Source: Gymnopilus junonius (Eukaryota > Basidiomycota > Agaricomycetes > Agaricales > Galerinaceae). Taken from it: DNA of 64,000 nucleotides. The translations under genes were made by a program, and so were the position numbers. Below are positions 11,871 through 22,955 of this stretch, in pieces. How positions within the stretch are numbered: the stretch's first letter is position 1; every line of letters begins with the position of its first letter. Below the pieces are notes generated by a model, which was not told the origin of the DNA, made no database searches, and saw only the letters and a program-made list of their open reading frames with translations. Where the stretch lies: contig JADNYJ010000182.1 of the NCBI GenBank assembly GCA_015501075.1, positions 1-64,000 on the forward strand, read 5' to 3'.

Positions 11871-14800
11871 GCATTTGCTTCAGGTGGCCCATGCTAATGC
11901 CTGTGCAGCAATCTTGGCTGAGAGACATTGAAGCCAGATGGCAAAGATATCCAAATGTACATTCTGGTGCTATTCCCATTCTGCATGCCCTTTTTTTATT
12001 CATCGAGTAGGGTCAGAATTCTGAGAAATTCAGAACACATTTATTGGTATGTCTACTCGAACCATGGCTCATTGATGATGAGAGTTGCTAATCAGCTGTG
12101 CAGGCCAGGGTGGCATTTGCACCTGTCGCCTCACTGTCTTCAGACTATGCAAGTGCCATGTTTGTCATGAATAGCAGCAAGTATGTGTTCTGCCATATTG
12201 CTCGTATCCATGGTTGACGTTGATGCTGGTGGCTCTGCTTCCTAGAGCCATTTTGGGACATGACATGAAAGAGCAATGATGGCCTTTCTAGCTTGGCCAT
12301 AGAGAGCTTTGTATGTGCTCGTCTCATGACCAATGGAAGGGCTCTAGGTAACAGTACCCTAGATTTGCTAGGTCACAACATTGAGCTTGTGCATGTGCCA
12401 GCCATGAGAATGAGTACATCTCTCTGATTACTCATCCTGTGTGTATTGGCTGATGGAATTCACTCGATTTGCAGACCCATGAAGGGTCCCTGAGACAAAC
12501 GCTTCCATCAAATCACTCGGGTGCTCAAGTATCAAGCAAGATATGAAGGTGGCTCTTTCGACACAGAATCTGCTGGCCAAGTGAACATGTACATCTTCCT
12601 CCCTCCTCTCTCTGTCATGCTATAGAGCAAATCTAATATGGAGGCACATAGGCTCCCGGTCTTGGAGAAACATGACCCAATTTGGGCTCCATGCAATTCT
12701 CCAAATACTTCCTGATTGCAAGCATGTCCATCTCAGAGGACGTGTCGACGTTGTAGCCATGTTCAATGCCCTGAAGTATGAAGTTGACCAAGCTTCACAC
12801 ATGGTTATATCGAGACACATCAAGGAGTCAGACTGCTGTCTTCATGAAGAGTGCCTAGCAAAATGAACACCTAGGCCTGTCATGGATACCAACATTAGAG
12901 GTGATTCCAGGGTGAGAGCTGCAGAGAGAAGTCCCTTAAGGGTCAAGGCAAGCTTTTGAGAGTCCCATGCTGCCCTACCCGTCATGCTTGAGTCATCCTC
13001 CGACCATGAAGATGGACTCAAGGAAATAACACAACTGAATAGGATATACCTAGTGATTTGTTCACTAAGCTCGAGTAGAAAGAAAGACTTGCTCCCTTCG
13101 ATGAAAGAAACTGTTTCCATTTTGATATATCACTACCCTTCATTCAATAGATGGCTTGATGGCATCAACGTAGACTGATATTTCTTACGCGCCCAATGGA
13201 GAATCTCATCTTGTCACTAGTAAACATGTGGCGAGAAATGTAAGGTAATTGAATCCATGTGACTATGACTAGGATGGAAACCAAGCATACCAAGTCCCAC
13301 AAGCTTAGCTAGTGGGATGAGAGCAACTAGGAACTACTCTGCGAGCTTCATAGTGAATGTAAGCTGCATCTTGGCCAAGCATTGCAACTAACAATGATGA
13401 AATTTTCACTGCCTTGTCCTCATCACTTAAGAGATTATGGGCTTGTATTGAGATGTTAGGCAGAATGCAGCTCACTTTGCTTGCTGCTCACAACCAAAGT
13501 CTTTACCGAAGTCTTTGGACATAAGTCATCATGTCTTACCTCATCTACAAATTCGGCTTACTGATCACTCAGTGGCATATATGAACAAAATCACAGATAA
13601 TTGTCCTTATCAAAGGCGTAGCAACATGACATGTATCAGAGAGGGGGGTAAGAGTCAGGAGTTGGGAGGGGAGGGCAGAATAGTATCAAACAAGGTGAGA
13701 AAACTGGTATATGATGCAGGCCAATGAGACTACAAGTTGATGCGATGAGAGGCTTTTAAAAAAGAACAAAAGGGAGTTGTGAGCCACAAGGATTGGGAAA
13801 CAGGAGAGGAGGCTAGACATACCTGAGCAAAAAGTGGATGATCCAGTGCCTAGACATCAAGGTTGCTCTCAGTCAAAGATATGAAGTAGAAGATGGAGAA
13901 TGAACCTAGGCAGCAATTCAATATCCAAGACATCCACCAGCTCCGTCAATAGCCAGGCAATGAATAAATATTGGAGAGAATGAAAGACAGAAAGGGAGCC
14001 GAGACAATGTCGAAGGAACAGACCAAGGGTGCAATCTGCCAGAGAGCTAAATGACAAAGATTGTCAGCTACTAGCACAAAGGATGGAACAAAAAGGGTAC
14101 AAACATTTGGCAGCAAATCGGGAATCAAGACACACATCTGAACCAATGAGAAAAGGAAAAGAAAAAGAAAAGTGGAGATGAGGAGAAAGGACAGTGGGGG
14201 GAAGGTGGGGGTATGACGATGACGGAGAGCTTGGATTTGCTTGCGCTCAGTCAAGGGAGTAGGTGATGCCATAGAACGGATAAAACTATCCAGAAACCTG
14301 CCCTTCCAAAAGAAACCCCAGGGATTCTGACTAAAGTGTTGGGAAAGGGAGGTTTCCCTTGCCAGTCCCTTGTTGGCACGCTGTCAGCAGGAAGCCAAAG
14401 GTTGAAAGTCCAATTTCACGCTACCGAAAGGTCACATGACCAAATAAACAATGTTCATTCTGCAAATGCCAGCACATCCTTCCCTTCCCCACCTCCTCCT
14501 TCCATCTGCCATAGTTTGTGCGGGCACCAAATGTTTTCTGGTGAGTAGATGTGAGTGCAGATGTCACTCGTGCCATGCCAGGGTCCTCATGTGTCAGATT
14601 CCTGGCTGCCAGCTGATGACAGCGCTACCAACTTCTGACTGGCAACCCTCAACTACTGTCTGCCACTGCTGCCGTCTTTCCACCTCCCTCGCTTGCAAAC
14701 ATGAGATAGAGGTTTCATGCCCCTCTTTTTTCCTGGATTGGTGGGCCTCGACATGTTGCAGTAGCAATGCTTGGGAGGCCCGCCAAGTAAGTGTAAGTCT

Positions 14801-15104
14801 TTCCTGTCTTTCATCATTTGTCATAGTATTCTCACTGACATTTCTTTGGCAGGTAGTGGACGGATGCTGCCACCTCTCCACCTCCCTCGCTAGCAAGAGT
14901 GAGGTCTAATTCTCCCCATCTCTCACCCCACCAGCTCCCAACTTCTTACCATTAGTCGCTCAGGTGTCTGATGTGCCGTTTCACAAGATTCGGCACCATC
15001 CACCTGCTCCTCAGATGTCTGACATGCCCTTTCCCAAGATTGGATGCTGTCCATCTCTCACCCACCTCTCCTCTCTTCCCCTGTCTTGTCGTTGTCGCCC
15101 TAGC
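11871..15104. other. Gene-poor CpG-depleted stretch
   Basis: No protein family was recognised. Short open frames at 12620-13120 (both strands) are not convincing. The part 14336-15050 contains repeated motifs of the type CCACCTCCCTCGC and CTCAGRTGTCTGA (for example 14959-14972 and 15011-15024). Similar motifs occur in the E1 gag insertion near 2600-2820, so both may derive from one unidentified repeat family. Confidence 0.4.
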
Positions 15105-15109
15105 CTTGT
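15105..15109. other. Target-site duplication of E4, left copy (CTTGT)
   Basis: CTTGT precedes the left LTR and recurs at 21371-21375 directly after the right LTR. Confidence 0.9.
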
Positions 15110-15451
15110 TGTAAAGATCCGTGATCTGGGTCAAAAATGAAAAGGAGAGAGAACGACTCAGAGGTGGAAGAATGTGGGAATGGATCAATACTATTGGAGT
15201 TGATCCTATGAGGAATTTACAAGTGAAGCTATGGAGGCTTTTATAGGAAAAGGAAAAGAGAGGCTAACAATAAAGAAAAGGAGTGGCTAACTGGTTAAGA
15301 GTCTGATAGTCTGAGAATGAATGAAGGAATGACGAGTCAGGGAATGAATGAAATATGATCAAGTCCAATAGATGAGAATGAGATGCTAAAAATATAACGA
15401 GCTAAAAATATACCCAGTCCGAAGATGCGTCTTGATGAGCGGATCATCACA
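15110..15451 (-). repeat. 3' LTR of E4 (left, 342 bp)
   Basis: TGTAAAGATC...CATCACA. It aligns without gaps to 21029-21370. By eye all 14 differences lie at CG or former CG dinucleotides; the remaining sites are identical. Confidence 0.95.
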
Positions 15452-15464
15452 CTACCCCCTTTTT
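15452..15464 (-). promoter_or_regulatory. Polypurine tract of E4
   Basis: On the minus strand a run of A and G (AAAAAGGGGGTAG) directly precedes the 3' LTR. This is the expected primer for plus-strand DNA synthesis. Confidence 0.8.
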
Positions 15465-18400
15465 CAGGGATCGAGTTGCTGGGGAGCATGAATTGGGTGA
15501 CCAGATCGTGTGGTTAAGTGCTGGGGAGGTTTGTAATCACGCATCCAAGGTTCTGGTGGTGGTGAGGGAGCGCGAGGAGGCGTGTGATTGGGCTGAACAG
15601 GCATGAGAGGAAGTTCATCCCAATGGGTAATAATAGGACGAGTGACATCAGAGAGTGTAAAGCGTGGAGGATGAGGACGAGTGGGGTTTCGACAATGAAA
15701 TTGTTCGAGAATATTGTATAGTGATGTTGGTATTTCGGCGAATGGAATCCAAGAATTTTCGGAGTCAGGTAGGGATTTCCAATGCACAAAGTAGTCGTAA
15801 CATCGTCCAACACATCGAGAATCGATGATAGTGGCGATGTCTGATGAGGTGTCATGTGGGATTTGAATGCTCGGAGGTGGAAAAGAAGAAATGCGGTCCG
15901 GAATAGAAGAAGGAGAAATATAAGGTTCAAGGAGTGAAGTATGAAAGACGGGATGTAATCTAGAAAGAGATGAAGGTAATTTAAGAAGAAAAGAAGAATT
16001 GCCTCATTTATCTAAAATTAGAAAGGGACCAATGTGACGATAGTCAAGCTTGTCGGAAGGACGAGTAGTTTTGATGTTTCGATGGTTGAGCCAAACGTAG
16101 TCGCCAATATTAAATTCGGGAGCGGGAAGATGATGTCGGTTGTAGAATTCAGAAATATATTGATTGGAATGGGAAAGTTCTGCATGGAGTTCAGAATGAA
16201 TAGTGTCGAGTCGGTTTGCTAGTTCTGTGGAGGAAGGATTTGTTGTACGTTCTGTGATCTTGATGTCGAAGTCAGGGTTGTATCCTAAATTGGCGAAGAA
16301 GGGAGTTTGTTGGGTGGAGGAATTGATGGTGTTGTTGAAGCAAAATTCAGTGAGAGCGAGGTAGTCTACCCAGTCATCCTGTTGATATGAACAGAAAATG
16401 CGAAGGTAGGTTTCGAGAGTCTGATTGGTACGTTTGGTGAGGCCATCAGTTTGAGGATGATAAGCTGTCGAAGGCTTCATCTTGGTACGACAGAGTTTCA
16501 TGAGGTTGGTGAAAAAGGAGGAGATGAAAATAGAGCCACGGTCCGAGATAATGGACTCAGGGAAGCCATGGTAGCGGAAGACGCGATCAAGGTATATGCG
16601 AGCAAGTTCTGGAGCATCCATGGATTCGCAGATGGGAATGAAGTGAGCAGCATGAGTCATGCGATCACAAATAACCCAGATGGAATCATAGCCGTGGGAT
16701 GGAGGTAATTTCATGATGAAGTCCATGGAAATGGATTTCCAAGGACGGTCTGGAATATCGAGAGGTTGTAAAAGTCCATAAGGCTTGTGAGTTGAGTGCT
16801 TGGAATGAGCGCAGTGTTCGCAGGAGGTGACATAATTGCGAACATATCTTCGCATATCTGGCCAAGAATAGTCGCGTTGAACGAGATCAAAAGTTCGGGC
16901 ACATCCAGGATGACCAGCGAGAACAGAATCGTGTCTAGATTGAAGGATTTGGGGGTGGAGAGATTTAGGGACAAAGAGTCGATCATTATGAAAAACAAGG
17001 TCGTCTTGAAGGGAAAAAGAAGGATTGTGGTTGGAAATGGCATCACACCATTCAAGGTCATTATGGAAAGCAGTCTTGAAGTCTTGAAGAAGTTCAGAAT
17101 TGTCGAGGTTGAAGGTAGAGAGGGCGGAAATTGAGGGAGGAGAAGTTGAAGGAGTGAATGAAAAAGGTGAGGAAGAAGTAGGAGAGGAAGTGGAGTTAGG
17201 AGTGGAAAGGTGAGGAAAGAGGCATTGTAAATGGTAATCTGTAAAAAGAATTTTTTGCTGACTGAGGAGGATGTCATCCCCCTGTTGAGGTACGAAATCG
17301 GGGTGTCTTGAGGGAGCATCGGCTGGATTCCGATGTCCAGGGGCGTAATCCAATTGAAAATTATATTCGGATAATAGAAGTGCCCAGCGCGCTTGTCGTC
17401 GATTGAGTACCCGTGATGTCATGAAGTGTTCAAGGTTCTTGTGATCAGAGATAACGGTGATGGGATGAGGAGATGCAATGAGCCAGGAACGCATATCACG
17501 GAAGGTGTTGACAATAGACAGAAGTTCCTTGTCGTGGATGTCATAATTAATTTCCGCAGGGGAGAGCTTCCGTGAATGATATGCGACAGGATGAAGTAAA
17601 CCGGACTCATTGGGTTGGAGGTGAATAGAGGCGAGAGCAAAGTTGGAGGCATCTGTGATGATGGTAGAGGGGAGTTGAGGATCAAAATGGCGAAGTACAG
17701 GAGCAGTGGTGAAAGCGAGTTTCAGGGATTCAAAAGCTTGACGAGCGGCGTTTGTTAATCCTTTGAAGTTTTCTTTGGTGGCTTTCATGGTAAGGGAAGT
17801 GAGGGGAAGAGTAATTTCGGAGAAATGGTGAATGAAACGGCAGTAAAAGTTGGCAAAACCTAGAAAAGATTGAATGTCCTTGACAGTCTTGGGAATCGGC
17901 CACTCAGTGACAGTGCTAAGTTTCTTGGGATTCATTTGAACACCTGCAGAAGAAATGATAAATCCAAGATATTCGACGTGAGACTTATCAAATTCGCATT
18001 TCTTGGCATTAGCGAACAAATGAGCAGAGCGTAAGCGGTCGAGGACTTGACGGACGAAGTGGTCATGGTCTTGGTCTGGTTTTGAAAAAATGAGGATGTC
18101 ATCGAGGTAAACCACGCAGGTGATATCAAGGAATTCGCATAGAGTATCCTGGATAAAAGCTTGGAAAGTGGTGGGTGCATTAGTTAATCCAAAAGGCATG
18201 ACAGTGTACTCATAGAGGCCAAGATGGGTATGAAAGGCGGTCTTCCACTCATCTCCCTCCTTGATGCGGATAAGGTTGAAAGCATTCTTGAGGTCAATGA
18301 CGGTGAATTTGTCGCAGCCGGCGACCTGGTCCATAAGATCTTGTGTGAGAGGTAAGGGATAATGATTCTTCTTGGTGATAGCGTTAAGTCCACGGTAATC

Positions 18401-19513
18401 CACACAAAGACGTAGGTCGCCAGTCTTCCGTTTGATGAACAGGATGGGAGCAGCGGCAGATGAAGTTGAACGTCGAATGAAACCTTTTGCGAGATGTTCT
18501 TGAATATAATCTGAAAGGGCTTTTCATTCATCTGGAGAGAGGGAGTAAATTGGGCCAAAAGGAGGTTGTTTACCATCTTCGAGTTCGATATTGATGTCAT
18601 AAGGTCAATGATCAGGTAACCATTGGACTTCAATAGGTGAGAAAACATCGAGATAGTGTGGTATTTGGAAGGAACGAGTTGCCGTATTTCCTTGTCAGGA
18701 TCAGGAACGTCATTAGGGAATTTCGGAGGAGGTTCAGGAGGGGGTTGTGCTGGTGAGCGTGGCGCAGTTGGTGGTTCAGAAGTTAAAGTGTTGATACGAT
18801 CTTCAAGGTCGTTGTTGGACATATACCAGATACAGAAGATTTGTTGGTTTTTAGCATATTTGTGGAATCGACCTGGAGTGACATGAGAAACGTCGATGGG
18901 CTTATTGGGAGGGCCATAGATGGGGTCTGGAGGTTGAGGGGGAGATAACCAGATTGCCTTTAGCTTGGCATGACTAGGGCCATTTAGAGTTGCAGGACAA
19001 AGGACGGATGGGAAAGACCTAAAATTAGCAAAAATCCCAGATGGAAAGACTTCGTGAGTTGGTTTTGGCGCTAAAGAAAGGTCAGGGATAATAGCACGAG
19101 AGGGACTGCCGTTAAGATGAAGGCCTAGACCGACAGAGGAAATAATGAAATGAGAGGATTCTTCCGGGCTTCCAAGACTGTAGCCTTTGCCGAAAGCGGA
19201 GACGGGGAAGGAATGATTAGCACCACAGCAAGAAAGAGTAAGCTTACCATGAACCCAATCGATGTCCGGGTTATGCTGCTTGAGCCAATCGAGACCAAGA
19301 AGAACGGGGTACAGCATGTTGACAATGCTGAGATGAAGGACTTCGGAATGATCGCGCACTTTTAATTTAGCAATGACATCATGTGTAAGAAGTCCGGAGG
19401 TAAGGGGTGATCATCATCGTATAAATCGGGATCGGATGAGGCTTGGCAATGCGGGGTAAGGAATGACGTTGAGAAAACCAATTACTGATATGAGATTTTG
19501 TCGAGCCACAGTC
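15464..19513 (-). pseudogene. E4 pol: protease, RT, RNase H, integrase, chromodomain-like tail
   Basis: Reading from 19513: FIDCGSTKSHIS is a protease active-site region. It reaches LLGLDWLKQHNPDIDW (19260 region) through a frameshift. A one-base shift near 18655 and TGA codons precede the RT. From 18403 one frame is open for 799 codons: DYRGLNAI, TVIDLKNAFNLI, VVYLDDILIFS, ADAPSR, integrase HPGCARTFDLV...CEHCAHSK, MDFIMKLPP and IISDRGSIF. Where an integrase Glu is expected (TDGxTER) the codon at 16433-16435 is Lys. A TGA at 16001-16003 separates a chromodomain-like end (VHWKSLPDSENSW) that runs to 15464. Confidence 0.9.
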
Positions 19514-20893
19514 TATGAATGAAAAGTCTTGGTGCTTTTCTGGTTGGGAAAGGACAGAGTGATAGGAATGAAGAAATGAGCTCTGTTCAAAGGATCGGTA
19601 TGGACATGATGATGCAACAAGAAATTAGGAATCACAGAAATAGAAAACCAATCACCGTTCTTGGCTCGGATGAAAGGCAGGGGTCGACGGAGAGGGAGAA
19701 GATCAGCTCCATCCATCGCCAAGAAGTTGGAACTACTTCTTCTCTGGCTTGGCTTTTCCCTGTGTGCTGTTGGAAGTAGGCGCCGAGGAGTTATTATTGG
19801 CGCCGTGTTTAGCTTGACACTTCCTACAGTTTTCAACGGTGTGCCCAGGGTGACCACAGTAAAGACAGAGGTTGTTCTTGATTCAATGATCGCATTCCTG
19901 CTTCGTAAGAGGGCCTCGAGGACCAGTCACGGGTGCAGTAGTGATAGCATCGACATCCATAGGAACAACATCGTTAGTGGTCAAAGAAGTCGTAGTGGTA
20001 GACGGAAGGGTAATGGCAGGTGATTCTTGACATGAGGAGCCACGTTGCTGTTGCTTTGGGGCCTTCTTCTGATCGTCTTCTTTCCTCTGAGCTTCGCGTT
20101 CTGAAACATTGGAATCAATCGTGAGGACAATGGGTTCCCAAGCCATCAAAGTCAAAGGTTTGTCCATGACATTGACAAGAGCATCCTTGACCATAGGCTT
20201 GAGTCCTCAAAGGAAATACTTGATCTTGCTTTGTTCGGTAAGATCGAGGTGCGAAGAGATTTCGAGAAAACGAGTAAGATAGGTGTGCGCCAAACCAGTC
20301 TGGCGAAGATTGTTGAGTTTACGTTGGGAGTTCTGAACACGAGCGGGGTCTTGAAACTTCTGCTTGAAAGTAGCAACAAAATTTGGCCAATTGAAAAGCA
20401 CGGGGGAAGAAGAAGTCTTGAGATAGTTGAACCATTCGACCGGGATCCCATCCTTGAGGTAGAGCGATAGGAAGAGGACTTTATGATGGTCAGTAGGAAA
20501 ACTAATCAAGTTGAAGGCAACAATGCGTTCAATTTCGTGGAGGAAAGGAATAACTTCTTCATGCTTCCCAGAGAAAATCCGAGGGTTTCGAACTTTGACG
20601 GCCATTCCTAGAGACTTAGCGGGAGGCAGTGGGGCAGGCTGTTGTTGCTGCTGCATAAAGACCTGAGCGAGAGTTTGTTGAAAGGCGATCTGGTTTTCCG
20701 TCAAAACGCCAAACATGCGTGTGAGGTCGGTCACATATTGGGGTTGGTTATCGGTCATAGTGACCTCATGAGGGAGAACTTGAGGTGCAGCAGGATACGG
20801 ATTATTGACAGTCTGATTGCCTACGTTGGGAGCTGCAGACAAGGGAAGTTGAGTGAGATGATTCAAGATGGATGCCATGGGTGAGGCTGACAA
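19514..20893 (-). pseudogene. E4 gag
   Basis: ORF 20207-20893 carries a glutamine-rich stretch and a capsid-like region (PRIFSGKHEEVIPFLHEIER, LKDGIPVEWFNYL, FVATFKQKF). After a TGA at 20207 the same protein continues at 19883-20194. After another TGA comes the zinc knuckle CLYCGHPGHTVENC at 19826-19867. Both stops sit where relatives have arginine, consistent with CGA to TGA. Without these changes gag would be one frame. It forms the virus-like particle. Confidence 0.85.
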
Positions 20894-21028
20894 TCAAGGG
20901 ATAAATGGTTGACAGCTCGGTGACGGTTCCAAGGTGGTGGTTGACAGTCCAGAGAACGTCGACAATGACCAGAGGTTTATTGACAGTCAAGAAGAACGTT
21001 GACGATAGTTCGGTGGTAGGATCAAACT

Positions 21029-21370
21029 TGTAAAGATCTGTGATCCGGGTCGAAAATGAAAAGGAGAGAGAACGACTCAGAGGTGGAAGAATGTGGGAAT
21101 GGATCAATACTATTGGAGTTGATCCTACAAGGAATTTACAAGTGAAGCTATGGAGGCTTTTATAGGAAAAGGAAAAGAGAGGCTAATGATAAAGAAAAGG
21201 AGTGGCTAACTGGTTAAGAGTCTGATAGTCCAAGAATGAATGAAGGAATGATGAGTCAGGGAATGAATGAAATATGATCAAGTCCAATAGATGAGAATGA
21301 GATGCTAAAAATATAACGAGCTAAAAATATACCCAGTCCAAAGACGCGTCTCGACGAGCGGATCATCACA
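21029..21370 (-). repeat. 5' LTR of E4 (right, 342 bp)
   Basis: Same limits as the left LTR, TGTAAAG...CATCACA, followed by the CTTGT duplication at 21371-21375. At three places one LTR reads TG and the other CA, so the ancestor was CG. Confidence 0.95.
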
Positions 21371-21376
21371 CTTGTA

Positions 21377-21442
21377 AGCAAGACCATTACCATTGAGGCG
21401 GAGTCTTCGGACACCATCAACAATGTCAAGGCCAAGATCTAG
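21377..21442 (+). pseudogene. Ubiquitin-like coding fragment interrupted by E4
   Basis: Reads SKTITIEAESSDTINNVKAKI and then TAG, matching the ubiquitin segment around residues 10-30 with few changes. The sequence before E4 (about 15085-15109) supplies codons for the preceding residues in frame. The stop replaces a Gln codon (CAG to TAG). No further ubiquitin sequence follows. It could be a processed or captured fragment; the match is short. Confidence 0.5.
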
Positions 21443-21616
21443 ATAGTCAATGTATTAGATACTTAATATATGTTTTTCTTAACACTATACCTACAAGTAA
21501 ATGGTGTGCAGTGGGTTTCCCTATGTACGTGATTCTGAATATAGTTTGATTAGTATGTAGTCACTCTAAATGTATTCTTTACACTGTAATTTCATTTTTT
21601 GTTCTTGTCATTGAAC

Positions 21617-21672
21617 AGCTTTGTGTACGTAGTAAGTATAGAAATGAAATAATGTTACTACAATCATGTGGC
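21617..21672. repeat. Direct repeat unit, also at 22597-22652
   Basis: About 55 bp (CTTTGTGTACGTAGTAAGTAT and following, to ACTACAATCAT) recurs at 22597-22652 with a few CpG-type differences. The hAT-like element lies between the two copies. The origin is unknown. Confidence 0.6.
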
Positions 21673-21718
21673 TCCCATAAAATTTTCTCGCTCATCCACA
21701 GCTTTGGTGACACCGGGG

Positions 21719-22464
21719 TAAGGCTCCAACCATATAGTATATGTATAGGGTCGACAACTTAAATATACGGATACGGTTGTTTAGTGTATATTTACTGTAT
21801 ATATACAGTTATACGGCTAGTTGTATACGGTTCCAAAAAAGAAATAAAAATATTTTTTCTATTTATGAAAAACAGAGTTCTATGGCCGCCTATGGGTCAA
21901 TCCTTCTTGCCTGACATGCTCCTATGCTTTTTGCGAGGTGCTGTAAGCTCGTCCGGGTCTCTCCAGTTGAAAAGGCCACTCCGAATCCACACCTTTGCTA
22001 ATAATGCCTCCCGAATAGTCTTGTCGCGCATTGATAATGAATGGCAAGCAATTTGAAATTCAGTGATGCAGTGATCGGCATTGCAACTCAGGGGGGAGGG
22101 GTTAAAACAGCAGTTCATGGAGGAAAGCACAGATATATTGGGTTGTAGTGAGGTATAACGATGAAATGAATGGAAAAGGGATATCACGAAGGGCAGATCA
22201 GCCCACAGCGTACGCGTTGAAAGCCTTTGCTGGTGTTGTAGATGGTTGAAGTAAGAGATTGTGGAGTCACGAACCGTGACATCAGCGTTTATAAGCAATG
22301 CCGAGGGTGCCGGGTAAGCCACCTGAGCCTAACCGTATAACTGTACAGTATACTGTATATTTACTGTATACTGGGATTTCTCGATGGGGGTCTATACATA
22401 TACGTATACGTATACAGTATTAACCGTATATATATGGTAGGTATATAGTATGGTTGGAGCCTTA
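21719..22464. mobile_element. Non-autonomous hAT-like element (746 bp)
   Basis: The termini TAAGGCTCCAACCATA and its inverted complement are perfect over 16 bp. The element is flanked by an 8-bp duplication CACCGGGG at 21711-21718 and 22465-22472. Eight-bp duplications fit hAT transposases. The interior is rich in short TATAC/GTATA repeats near both ends. It contains no transposase, only an unrecognised 141-codon ORF on the minus strand. Confidence 0.85.
21897..22322 (-). CDS. Unknown ORF inside hAT-like element (141 aa)
   Basis: Open for 141 codons within the 746-bp element, starting MAYPAPSALL and ending in a basic tail (RKKHRSMSGKKD). No domain was recognised. The C-terminal part (MRDKTIREALLAKVWIR) looks protein-like rather than random. 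It may be host coding sequence captured by the element, or chance. There is no sign of introns. Confidence 0.3.
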   Translation of the reverse strand: MAYPAPSALLINADVTVRDSTISYFNHLQHQQRLSTRTLWADLPFVISLFHSFHRYTSLQPNISVLSSMNCCFNPSPLSCNADHCITEFQIACHSLSMRDKTIREALLAKVWIRSGLFNWRDPDELTAPRKKHRSMSGKKD

Positions 22465-22841
22465 CACCGGGGCGCATTGTGATTTCTAGTGTACTTGCGA
22501 AGCCTGACGGTTGAGTTCCAACAGGGTACTTGTGGAACCCGGTCCACTGGCAGGTAAGTTATACAGACTTTATTGTCCCTCAAAAGCAGAGCTACTAACA
22601 ACTTTGTGTATGTAGTAAGTATGGAAATAAAATAATGTTACTACAATCATTGACCATGTACAGGTGGGGACAAGTTGCCCTAGTGTGTCCCTCTTGTCAC
22701 AAATTCCACATTTTCGCCCAGCACTGCCTGACGAGGCTGGGTTAATCCTAGCGCCTCCTCCGCGAGGAGGGCCCTGTTCACGCTCGTCAACCGTACATGT
22801 TATAAACAAAGACTCGGAGAACAGATAACGGCCGTGCCTCA

Positions 22842-22889
22842 GCTGCAATGCATTTGCCACACGTGACTTTGTGGCAAATGCATTGCAGC
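22842..22889. repeat. Perfect 19-bp inverted repeat with 10-nt loop
   Basis: GCTGCAATGCATTTGCCAC (22842-22860) is followed after ten bases by its exact complement (22871-22889). It could fold as a hairpin. It lies just downstream of the trypsin-like gene, so it might be a terminator-like or transposon-derived structure. Confidence 0.8.
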
Positions 22890-22955
22890 CGAGCTCGGCA
22901 CAGAGCCAAAACTCCGACCACCAGTTTTCTGATAACAGGTGCAAACAAAGCTTGA

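Larger units (their letters stand above)
15110..21370 (-). mobile_element. E4: Ty3/gypsy LTR retrotransposon, full length, minus strand
   Basis: 6261 bp between CTTGT duplications, with two 342-bp LTRs, polypurine tract, gag with CCHC knuckle, protease, RT, RNase H, integrase and chromodomain-like tail. It is the best preserved element here. It is still inactive: gag has two TGA codons, the protease and RT N-terminal region are frameshifted, and the catalytic Glu of the integrase is Lys. It inserted into a sequence resembling a ubiquitin gene fragment. Confidence 0.95.

Noticed and set aside
16004..19359. E4 as an active element
   Set aside because: Stops in gag, frameshifts in the protease and RT entry, and loss of the catalytic integrase Glu argue against activity despite the long open pol.
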